From Balneolaceae bacterium (GTDB taxonomy: Bacteria; Bacteroidota; Rhodothermia; Balneolales; Balneolaceae), in NCBI GenBank assembly GCA_034521495.1, contig JAXHMK010000010.1, positions 62,001 to 126,000 on the forward strand: a DNA stretch of 64,000 nucleotides. The letters run 5' to 3'. The notes under the pieces were generated by a model. That model saw nothing but the letters and a program-made list of their open reading frames with translations. It was not told where the DNA came from and did not search any database. Shown here piece by piece: positions 27,531 to 35,393 of this stretch; position 1 is the stretch's first letter, and every line of letters begins with the position of its first letter. The position numbers and the translations under genes were made by a program.

Positions 27531-27614
27531 TACCCGAGAAAGGACTCGAACCTTCACGACCTTGCGGTCACATGCACCTGAAGCATGCGCGTCTACCAAT
27601 TCCGCCACTCGGGC
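27531..27614 (-). tRNA. tRNA-Leu (anticodon CAG)
   Basis: An 84-nt cloverleaf with acceptor stem GCCCGAG/CTCGGGT and discriminator A, D-arm GGCGGAATTGGTAGAC, anticodon stem CATGC/GCATG around TTCAGGT (anticodon CAG), a long variable arm TGACCGCAAGGTCGT typical of tRNA-Leu, and T-arm AAGGTTCGAGTCCTT. CCA is not encoded. The AT-rich defence islet lies on its 3' side. Confidence 0.95.
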
Positions 27615-28156
27615 AATTCAATAAAGACTTAAAATATAGGAAGGTTTACGGACAGATTGCAATAGGAATGTTGGGAAAAATTACAGGGTCTAAAGTTTAA
27701 AGTTCAAGGTCTAAGGTTTATCTGAATTTTAAACTTTATGAGGACTTACCCCATTATTGTAAGTGTAAACTTATTGCATGTTGTATGTCCTTTTGTCTTG
27801 ATACAAAAGAACGCAAAAATCAAGACTGTGAATACTTGGCGGCGGACACGAGTTCACCGTGGAATCCTTTCAATGGTCCATCAGGCTTTCAGCCCTTAAA
27901 TTTCGCTCCTCGCCGGTATGAAAGGATTCTTCTCACGGTTCTCTCGTTGTCCTTTTTCCCGCCAACTATTCAAGGTCGGTTATTTTTCTAAAATTACCAT
28001 TTCTACTTTTTAAAGGTATTAAACTACTGTTATTTAATACTTTATCATACTTGAACTTAAAATTTCGGGGTAACTTCTCTAAACTTTATACCTTAAATTT
28101 TGGATTAGAAAGCTTATAATCCCTGAAAGAAAATTATAAAGACTGAATTACTTACA
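27615..28156. repeat. Intergenic repeats before the nagB fusion gene
   Basis: Over 500 bases without a credible gene. At 27688-27720 there are almost five degenerate 7-base units (GTCTAAA, GTTTAAA, GTTCAAG, GTCTAAG, GTTTA). At about 27783-27971 there is an interspersed-repeat-like segment containing GTCTTGAT/ATCAAGAC and CTTTTGT/ACAAAAG inverted repeats, of a sort scattered through Bacteroidota genomes. A 68-codon frame across it seems to be chance. The promoter for the next gene should lie near 28090-28150. Confidence 0.55.
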
Positions 28157-30064
28157 ATGGAAAACGGTACGTTTGACGAAACCGGTCAAAAGATTTTTGA
28201 AAAGATCGATGCTTCTATCTTCTCATCTGCAAGTAAAGCTTCCAAAGTTGTAGCCTCAGAAATTGCCAATCTTATTCGGGCCCGAAATCAAACAGGGCAA
28301 AATACAGTTTTGGGGCTTGCCACAGGTTCCACACCGCTCCAGGTGTACAGTGAGTTGGTACGAATTCATAAGGAAGAAGAGCTCAGCTTTAAAAAAGTGA
28401 TCACCTTTAACCTGGATGAATATTACCCGATGCATCCCGAGGAGATCCAAAGTTATGTGAGATTCATGCATGAGAATCTCTTCGACAAAATAGATATCCC
28501 GAAAAAAAATATTCACATACCCGATGGTACTATTCCCAAAGAGGATGTCTATGAATATTGCAAGGAATACGAACAGAAAATTGAAGAAGCCGGCGGACTC
28601 GACATACAGATTTTAGGGATCGGCCGGACCGGACATATAGGATTTAACGAACCGGGCTCGCTCGCCAAAACCCGAACACGGCTGGTTACTCTTGATGAGA
28701 TCACCCGCTCGGATGCAGCCGCAGCATTTTATGGCGAAGAACGCGTTCCAAGGCAAGCTATTACGATGGGAGTGGGGACAATCCTGAGAGCCAAGAAAAT
28801 CTATTTAATGGCCTGGGGCGAACCGAAGGCTAAAGTGATCAAAAAATCTCTGGAAGGAGAGGTGACCGAACAGATTCCAGCGACGTTTCTCCAAAATCAT
28901 GAAAACACAAAAGTGATTCTGGATGAGGCCGCCGCATCAGAGCTGACCCGACGTAAAACGCCCTGGCTGGTCGGGCCGTGTGATTGGGATGAAAAAATGA
29001 TCAAAAAAGCAGTCACATGGCTGAGCCTTACAGTAGAGAAGCCGATCCTAAAGCTCACGGATGAGGATTATAATCAGCATGGAATGAGCGATATACTGAT
29101 TGAGTTTGGTCCGGCCTACAACATGAATATCCACATCTTTAATAAAGTACAGCATACCATTACAGGATGGCCCGGCGGGAAGCCCAATGCCGATGACACC
29201 CATCGGCCGGAACGGGCGGAACCACATCCCAAACGAGTTTTGGTTTTTTCACCGCATCCTGCGGATGATGTCGTTTCGATGGGAGGGACCCTGATGCGCC
29301 TGGTTGAACACGGACATGAGGTGCACGTGGCCTATCAAACTTCGGGTAATATTGCGGTGTATGATGATGAAGCTTTGCGATATGCGGATTTTATTTCACA
29401 TCACAGTAAGAATACGGGGGAACAAAAGCTTTTCAGAAATCTGTCCGAAGCGGTTAAAGCTAAGGAACCGGGCGACCTCGATTCACCGGAGATGGTAGAG
29501 TTAAAAACGAATATCCGTAAAGTAGAAGCGCGATCAGCCTGCCGGTATTCCGGGATTCCCGACGATCAGATCCATTTCCTGGAGATGCCATTTTATGAAA
29601 CGGGACGGGCACGAAAAAATCCTCTGTCTGAAAAAGATTACGATTTGGTAAAAGGGATCATTCAACGTGTAAAACCTCACCAGATATATGCGGCGGGTGA
29701 TCTTTCTGATCCCCATGGAACTCATCGTATTTGCCTGGAAGCCTTACAGTCAGTGTTGAAAGATCTGAAGCATAATAATTGGTTTGACGATTGTTATGTA
29801 TGGCTATACAGAGGGATTTGGCAGGATATTGAAGTCAGTGATATTGACATGGCTGTACCGTTGAGTCCCGGAGAAAGACTTAAAAAACGGAAAGCTATTT
29901 TTAAGCATACATCACAGAAAGATCAACCCAAATATCCCGGAACGGTGAGTAATGAATTCTGGATGGTGGCCGATGAGAAAACCATCAAAAATGCCCGGGA
30001 TTACGACCGCTTAGGCCTTGCCGAGTACGATTCTATTGAAGGTTTTTCCCGATGGGAAATTTAA
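28157..30064 (+). CDS. nagB: Glucosamine-6-phosphate deaminase-like protein fused to a PIG-L deacetylase-like domain
   Basis: A 635-residue cytoplasmic two-domain protein. Residues about 20-280 are NagB-like: GLATGSTPLQVY, FNLDEYYP (the catalytic Asp region) and GIGRTGHIGFNEPGS (154-168). E. coli NagB has Asp141 where this protein has Thr158; His160 and Glu165 are kept. Residues about 360-610 are PIG-L/LmbE-like, with HPADDVVSMGGT (367-378) and DPHGTH (518-523). The usual HPDD motif has Ala369 in place of the Asp that acts as general base in MshB-type enzymes. This fusion is common in Bacteroidota and is annotated as glucosamine-6-phosphate deaminase. It heads a co-directional amino-sugar cluster. 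Confidence 0.85.
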   Translation: MENGTFDETGQKIFEKIDASIFSSASKASKVVASEIANLIRARNQTGQNTVLGLATGSTPLQVYSELVRIHKEEELSFKKVITFNLDEYYPMHPEEIQSYVRFMHENLFDKIDIPKKNIHIPDGTIPKEDVYEYCKEYEQKIEEAGGLDIQILGIGRTGHIGFNEPGSLAKTRTRLVTLDEITRSDAAAAFYGEERVPRQAITMGVGTILRAKKIYLMAWGEPKAKVIKKSLEGEVTEQIPATFLQNHENTKVILDEAAASELTRRKTPWLVGPCDWDEKMIKKAVTWLSLTVEKPILKLTDEDYNQHGMSDILIEFGPAYNMNIHIFNKVQHTITGWPGGKPNADDTHRPERAEPHPKRVLVFSPHPADDVVSMGGTLMRLVEHGHEVHVAYQTSGNIAVYDDEALRYADFISHHSKNTGEQKLFRNLSEAVKAKEPGDLDSPEMVELKTNIRKVEARSACRYSGIPDDQIHFLEMPFYETGRARKNPLSEKDYDLVKGIIQRVKPHQIYAAGDLSDPHGTHRICLEALQSVLKDLKHNNWFDDCYVWLYRGIWQDIEVSDIDMAVPLSPGERLKKRKAIFKHTSQKDQPKYPGTVSNEFWMVADEKTIKNARDYDRLGLAEYDSIEGFSRWEI

Positions 30065-30116
30065 CAATTGTGTTCATTGATCTATTAACCGATTTTGATA
30101 TAAATACTAATTAAAC

Positions 30117-31019
30117 ATGAAAACCATGAAACATCTTATTCTTACACTCTTTTTAATAAGTTTTTGTACAACTGCTGTTCAATCACAAATCAATTCACCT
30201 GAAGATGACCCCTTGAGAGTTATCGCTATTTTTGCACACCCGGATGATGCAGATTTCAAAATGGCGGGTACAGCTATCCAGATGGCTCAAGCGGGGCATA
30301 AAGTGAAATATGTATCTATTACAAACGGAAATGCCGGTCATCATGAGATGGGAGGAGGCGTTCTCGCAAAAAGACGCCGGGCAGAAGCGGAAGAAGCTGC
30401 CAGAAGAACAGGTATTGAAGAGTACGAAGTTTGGGATAATGATGATGCCGAATTAATGCCAACACTCAAGATCCGCCAGGATGTAATTCGTGAAATCAGG
30501 GAGTGGAATGCGGATGTGGTACTTGGGCTACGCCCGAATGATTATCATCCGGATCACAGAAATGCGGGGAAATTAGTGATCGATGCATCTTATATGGTGA
30601 TTGTACCGAATGTAGTTTCCGATACACCTCCGTTGGAAAACAATCCTGTGTTCTTGTATATGCAAGATGGATTTACAAAACCCAATCCCTTTAGTCATGA
30701 TATAGTTGTTTCCATCGATGATAGTTTTGAGCTGAAAGCACAGGGACTGGATGCCCATGTCTCCCAGGTGTATGAGTGGATGCCTTGGACAATGGGAATG
30801 CTGGACCAGGTACCTGAAGGGGAAGATGAACGATATGAGTGGTTAAAATCCGTTTACCTGGGCCGCGAAATTTCGGATGCACAGCGAGCCGGACTTGAGA
30901 AATGGTATGGCGCCGAACATGCTGCGGAGGTAGAACATGCCGAATCATTTGAGATTGCCGAATATGGGCATTATCCAACGGAGGAAGAGATTCGAATGAT
31001 TTTTCCAATGCTGGATTAA
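30117..31019 (+). CDS. Secreted PIG-L/LmbE family deacetylase
   Basis: A 300-residue protein with a signal peptide (ILTLFLISFCTTAV, cleavage near QSQ at 24). The mature part is a Zn-dependent N-acetylglucosaminyl deacetylase fold with intact ligands: HPDD at 41-44 and HPDH at 144-147, plus GNAGHHEMGG. It presumably acts in the periplasm or outside the cell on an N-acetylated sugar. It begins 52 bases after the nagB fusion gene and contrasts with the altered motif in that protein. The first ATG is used; M4 would also leave a working signal peptide. Confidence 0.85.
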   Translation: MKTMKHLILTLFLISFCTTAVQSQINSPEDDPLRVIAIFAHPDDADFKMAGTAIQMAQAGHKVKYVSITNGNAGHHEMGGGVLAKRRRAEAEEAARRTGIEEYEVWDNDDAELMPTLKIRQDVIREIREWNADVVLGLRPNDYHPDHRNAGKLVIDASYMVIVPNVVSDTPPLENNPVFLYMQDGFTKPNPFSHDIVVSIDDSFELKAQGLDAHVSQVYEWMPWTMGMLDQVPEGEDERYEWLKSVYLGREISDAQRAGLEKWYGAEHAAEVEHAESFEIAEYGHYPTEEEIRMIFPMLD

Positions 31020-31088
31020 GGTCAACTTCGGTAGTCTTTTCCACGTGACAGGATCAATAAATCAATTAACGGTCAATTTGCTAAAGAG

Positions 31089-31132
31089 GCCACAAAAACA
31101 CGAAAAATTTTGTGATTTCTTGTTTTTGTGGC
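31089..31132. other. Long hairpin GCCACAAAAACA/TGTTTTTGTGGC
   Basis: A perfect 12-bp stem around a 20-base AT-rich loop in the 211-base gap before the ROK gene. No T run follows, so it is a weak terminator at best. It resembles the terminator at 41466-41516 in sequence, which suggests a dispersed repeat family. Confidence 0.6.
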
Positions 31133-31230
31133 TGCCCAATAGACGATACTTTTTTAGATTGTAGCAATAGTAGGGACTACCGGGTTTGTCTTCCTTATAA
31201 AATCCAATATAAACAACAATTTAAAGCATA

Positions 31231-32073
31231 ATGAAGAATTCCATTTCAGCTATTGGAATTGATTTTGGAGCCACCAATGTACGTGTGGGATTGGTGAAAA
31301 ACGGGGAAATCAAATCACTCAAAAAAAGAAAACTGCCGGATGACAAATCTGTTGATTCGATCGTCTCTGTAATGAGCGATATGATTGGTGAGGTAGATGT
31401 TGAGGTGAAAAAAGTTGGTATTGGTGTGCCGAGTGTCGTTGATTCAGAAAATGGAATTGTGTACGACGTTCAAAATATTCCCGGCTGGGAGGAAGTTCAT
31501 CTCAGACAAAAACTGGAAGAGAGTACCGGTAAAGAGGTTTTTATTAATAACGATGCAAATTGCTTTGCCTTGGGAGAATACTATTTTGGCGGTGGAAAAG
31601 GGAAAGGAAATCTTGTTGGATTGGTGATCGGAACCGGTTTTGCCGGTGGCATCATCATTGATGGAAAACTTTATGAGGGACGAAATTGCGGGGCTGGTGA
31701 ATTTGGAATGATTCCCTACAAAGAGTCTATTCTGGAGCATTATGCAAGTGGCAGCTTTTTCCCCAGGCAACTTGGGTTGATAGGTGAAGAGGTGTATGAA
31801 AAAGCCCTGCAGGGGCACCATGATTCGATAGAGGCTTTTGAAACGCTGGGCTCTCATATTGCAGAAGCTGTTAAAATGGTACTTTATACATACGATCCGG
31901 ACTCCATTGTGCTGGGGGGCGGTATCAGCCAAACTTTTGATATTTTTAAAGATGCATTCTACAAAAGATTAGAGACCTACGGATTCCCTAATTCCCTGGA
32001 CCATGTTGATATTTCCATCTCAAAAACCGAAAATGTGGCTGTTCTTGGAGCTGCAGCTTTAACTGCTGATTAA
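31231..32073 (+). CDS. ROK family sugar kinase
   Basis: A 280-residue protein with AIGIDFGATNVRVGLV (phosphate-1 motif), VGIGVPSVVD, NNDANCFALGEY with the catalytic Asp, and VIGTGFAGGIIIDG. The usual zinc-binding CxCGxxGC segment is missing: GAGEFGMIPY runs almost directly into ILEHYASGSFF. There is no N-terminal helix-turn-helix, so it is a kinase and not a repressor. The substrate is probably glucose, mannose or an amino sugar, inferred from its place between deacetylases and a glycan-degrading protein. It starts the last two-gene unit; the next gene begins 10 bases later. Confidence 0.85.
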   Translation: MKNSISAIGIDFGATNVRVGLVKNGEIKSLKKRKLPDDKSVDSIVSVMSDMIGEVDVEVKKVGIGVPSVVDSENGIVYDVQNIPGWEEVHLRQKLEESTGKEVFINNDANCFALGEYYFGGGKGKGNLVGLVIGTGFAGGIIIDGKLYEGRNCGAGEFGMIPYKESILEHYASGSFFPRQLGLIGEEVYEKALQGHHDSIEAFETLGSHIAEAVKMVLYTYDPDSIVLGGGISQTFDIFKDAFYKRLETYGFPNSLDHVDISISKTENVAVLGAAALTAD

Positions 32074-32083
32074 TTCTGATATC

Positions 32084-34747
32084 ATGAATCGATCGCTTCT
32101 CATCTTTTTTGTTTCTGTATTCATTGCATTTTCATTTCATTCAAATAGTTTTGCTTCGGATACGGTTACCATTCATGTAAAAAAAGCTAAAGCTGATATA
32201 CCGGTTAAGCTTGGAATTCCATTTCCCAAAGGTGCACTCTATTCGCCGGACCATGTTCGGGTTTTAAATGCAGATGGGGAAGAGATTGTATCACAAACCA
32301 CACAGGTAACCACGTGGATGCCGGCCGATCCAGGTGTAAAATGGCTTTGGATATTCTTTTTTACGGATGAATCAGACGAATACACTATTGAGTATGGAGA
32401 GGACGTTCGGAAAACGGTTGAGATTGGGAATCCAATAGTTTTTAAAAATAATCAGCGGGACAATGGGTTTGCTGAGATCGATACAGGTCCCTTGAAGTTT
32501 CGAATTGAAAAGGGTGGATCAGGATTTTTTGATTCAGTTGTACTGAATAGCGATGGTACTGGAGTTTCGAAACAGGATACAGTTGCAACCGGTATCGAGG
32601 GCAGGGGCTCATTCATGGATTATATCAACGAAAATGGGCCGGACAGTTCCAAAGCTGTTGTTAAGCAGCATTTCATTGAAAAAGGATCGGGGCCGCTGCA
32701 TGCTGTAGTTCGTGTTGAAGGTGAGTATCAATACAATAGCCCGGAGCATGAGGATTCGCCGTTTGTAACATACATCCATGCGTATGCCGGAAAATCGTAT
32801 CTGAAAGTTTTTCACACCATTACATATACCGGGAGGCCGGATCAAAGTGAACCCCTGGAAGGTAAAGAGTTCCCCGAAATTGCAACCCAATCGGAGTTGA
32901 TTGTTGATGAGGAAAAACGACAAAATGATGAAGGTTTAACAAAACCATACGATATGATTGAGCGTGCCGGTTTTGGGTTGAACTATAACCTGGGTGGTGA
33001 AAAAATATTTCGGTCAGAATTGCTTGATGGTAATTGGTGGGAAGAGGGAGAGTCTGTTTTTGTAGAAAAGAACCTAACAGATGAAACCAATTATTCTGTG
33101 TTTCAGACCGGGCCCGATCCAACGATGTCTTCCGACGATACAAGCTCAACCCCGGAAGAGCGAATTTCCGGATTTGAAGCCAACATTTCGGCTGATGGAG
33201 CGGCTGTTGAACAAAGCCATAAAGCGGCCGGATGGATGAGTATTTCAGGGGATCGGTTTGGTGTGAGTATCGGGATTCGGAACATGTTTGAGGAATATCC
33301 CAACGAACTGGCTGTGGATCTTGATAACGGTAGAGTTTATGCATATTCCTGGAGTCCAAATGAAGCCCCGATGAGCTTTGAACGGAGTGTACCCCAATAT
33401 GGCATGCCGGGAAATTTTGCGACAGGTCTGACCAAAACAACTGAAACCATTTTCTACTTTCATGAGGGGGATAAGTCACTGGCTGAAATCAAACAAATCA
33501 TGGATTTTGTGCTCGATCCACCTGTGGCAAATGCCGATCCGGGATGGTATGGCGCTTCCGGCGTATATGGAAAATTCTCTGATGCAGATAACAACTTCCC
33601 TGAATTGGAGCGAAGCATGCAGTATAAGTTTGATTATATGCTTTTCAATCAAAACTGGGAACCGTGGTACGGTATGTTCAACTACGGTGATGTAAAGAAT
33701 TACTACTTCCGTGAAAATTGGTACCAATGGGCAAATAACGAGCCTGCTCAGGATTTTATGTGGTGGACAAATTTTATGCGAACCGGCGATCCTGAGATGT
33801 ACGAAATGGCACAGGCTGCAAGCCGCCACAGCATGGATGTGGATAATACACACTGGCCGCGTATTGAAGAATATCGGGGAGATACCAATAGTGCCTTAGA
33901 TTGGTTCATGCATAAGAAGCAAACAGAGGAGTCTCCATATCTTGGAATGGGCCGGAGGCATTCCGATAGTCACTGGACGTCGATGCTTTCTGCCCATGTT
34001 TGGGTTCCCGGTTGGCTGGCTTCTTATTACCTGGATGGATATCACCGTGGGCTGGATGTTGCCCGAATGACCGGCGATTATTATATACGGCGAATTTTTG
34101 GAGAGCACGGGCTTACGGGACGAAGATTGTATCTGTCGATTTGGAATCTGGCTGAATTGTATGATGCATCAAAAGAGCAAAAATATCTTGATGAACTGAA
34201 TGACCGGATCGACCAACTTCTAACTCTCCAAAAACAGCAGGGGGGACGCATGACGATTGACCGGTACGGATATTCCCAAAATTATCTTTCACACGGACTT
34301 ACCAAATATCTCCAGATGTTTGACCGCCCGGATATCAAGCGTGCTTATCTGACTCATGCAAGAAGTATCCGGGATGTTCCGCCGATTGATCACGATTATG
34401 AGTCATTTTTATCGAGTATTCATCCGCTGATAACAGCATATGATTTTACGGGTGAGAAGCAATTTTTAATAGAGGCCTGCCAACGATCCTCTCATCTTTT
34501 GGTTGATCAAATGCCCTCTCCGATAAGCGATTCAAATTCACAGGCACAAGTTCAAACTGCGATGGAAGAGGTGAGTCATCTGCCAATGTCGCAAAGTGAT
34601 TCCTTTTTTAGTCAGCGGCTGCCCGTATGGAGTTTCTCTATGGGGCTGAGGATTTTCGGCTGGACGCACGCATATAGCGTTCCAACTATGATTGACAGGC
34701 TGGAAGGTATAGATGACCTTTCCGAATTTTCATCATGTGTTAAGTAA
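32084..34747 (+). CDS. Secreted exo-rhamnogalacturonan lyase-like (PcRGLX/YetA-like) protein
   Basis: An 887-residue exported protein with a signal peptide (LLIFFVSVFIAFSFHSNSFA). The N-terminal beta domain carries PVKLGIPFPKGALYSPDHVRVLNADG and WMPADPGVKWLWIFF, matching YetA/PcRGLX-like proteins. A central beta-sandwich region and, from about residue 480, a helical (alpha/alpha)-toroid-like region rich in Trp, Tyr and His follow (HSDSHWTSMLSAHVWVPGW). It probably degrades an extracellular polysaccharide. The family call is moderate; the real substrate could be another acidic glycan, given the amino-sugar neighbours. It lies 10 bases after the ROK kinase. Confidence 0.65.
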   Translation: MNRSLLIFFVSVFIAFSFHSNSFASDTVTIHVKKAKADIPVKLGIPFPKGALYSPDHVRVLNADGEEIVSQTTQVTTWMPADPGVKWLWIFFFTDESDEYTIEYGEDVRKTVEIGNPIVFKNNQRDNGFAEIDTGPLKFRIEKGGSGFFDSVVLNSDGTGVSKQDTVATGIEGRGSFMDYINENGPDSSKAVVKQHFIEKGSGPLHAVVRVEGEYQYNSPEHEDSPFVTYIHAYAGKSYLKVFHTITYTGRPDQSEPLEGKEFPEIATQSELIVDEEKRQNDEGLTKPYDMIERAGFGLNYNLGGEKIFRSELLDGNWWEEGESVFVEKNLTDETNYSVFQTGPDPTMSSDDTSSTPEERISGFEANISADGAAVEQSHKAAGWMSISGDRFGVSIGIRNMFEEYPNELAVDLDNGRVYAYSWSPNEAPMSFERSVPQYGMPGNFATGLTKTTETIFYFHEGDKSLAEIKQIMDFVLDPPVANADPGWYGASGVYGKFSDADNNFPELERSMQYKFDYMLFNQNWEPWYGMFNYGDVKNYYFRENWYQWANNEPAQDFMWWTNFMRTGDPEMYEMAQAASRHSMDVDNTHWPRIEEYRGDTNSALDWFMHKKQTEESPYLGMGRRHSDSHWTSMLSAHVWVPGWLASYYLDGYHRGLDVARMTGDYYIRRIFGEHGLTGRRLYLSIWNLAELYDASKEQKYLDELNDRIDQLLTLQKQQGGRMTIDRYGYSQNYLSHGLTKYLQMFDRPDIKRAYLTHARSIRDVPPIDHDYESFLSSIHPLITAYDFTGEKQFLIEACQRSSHLLVDQMPSPISDSNSQAQVQTAMEEVSHLPMSQSDSFFSQRLPVWSFSMGLRIFGWTHAYSVPTMIDRLEGIDDLSEFSSCVK

Positions 34748-35393
34748 CTATTGGTGGACAAACCATCGGCTGGCGATTGCAGTTTTCGCCTGCCGGATTA
34801 TATGGCCCGGAACCCAAGAATTCGAGCCGAGGTGGACTCGACAGCCGATGCGTCCCTTCTCCGCCTGCTGGCGCAAGTGTTAAGCGAAGCGTCACTTGTG
34901 CCCCTTACCTTTTGCAAAAAGCTTGGCACAGGTGACATCCTTGGCTTACTGCTTGTAGAAAAAATTTTACCAACAAGAGATTATCTAACTTTATCCCAAT
35001 TTAAACTTTGAAATGCCGGTTTTAACCCCGAAGCGTTGGAACCCTCCTTATAAATGAAGGAGGTATCAGGGATGGTTATTCTCCCCTGGAGGGGAGTACG
35101 GCGAAGCCGGGAGGGGTGTCATCCCTCTGCTCTCTCCGATTGGCGCAAGTGACATCCTCGGTTTACTGATTGTAGAAAAATTTTTTCCAGCAAGAGATTA
35201 TCTAAATATATACAAATTCAAATTTTAAAAGCCGGATTTAACACTTGCGCCAGTTTGGGAGAGACTTGAACGAAGTGAAATCCTGCAGAGTTCGTGCTTC
35301 CCTTTCAAAACATATCTAATCGTAGATCAAACTGTGCAACTGCCAGGAATCTGAAAAACACAGATGCTTTGGCAGGTTGCTAAACAGGTATAA
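34748..35393. repeat. Repeat-filled gap with two copies of a ~104-base direct repeat
   Basis: No credible gene. Copies at 34925-35027 and 35142-35245 are mostly identical, starting GGCRCARGTGACATCCT and ending near GCCGGWTTTAACA, 217 bases apart. Between them lie small hairpins, CCTCCTT/AAGGAGG at about 35042-35062 and CTCCCCTGGAGGGGAG at 35082-35097. The first 120 bases have a weak match in opposite orientation to 16745-16890. Frames of up to 86 codons here seem to be repeat by-products. Confidence 0.65.

Noticed and set aside
27531-27614. Search for a duplicated tRNA-Leu 3' end as an attachment site
   Set aside because: No copy of the CTCGGGT end or T-arm was found by eye between 23540 and 27530, and no integrase gene is present, so integration at the tRNA is not shown.
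27785-27991. 68-codon frame before the nagB fusion gene
   Set aside because: It lies entirely in a dispersed-repeat-like segment with inverted repeats; the protein has no recognisable features.
32820-33479. 219-codon antisense frame inside the lyase-like gene
   Set aside because: It is on the opposite strand of a clear secreted protein gene, rich in Ser, Arg, Gln and His as expected of a shadow frame, and has no recognisable motif.
34751-35011. 86-codon frame directly after the lyase-like gene
   Set aside because: It is composed of repeat DNA, including the first copy of the 104-base direct repeat, and resembles noncoding sequence at 16.7 kb in reverse.
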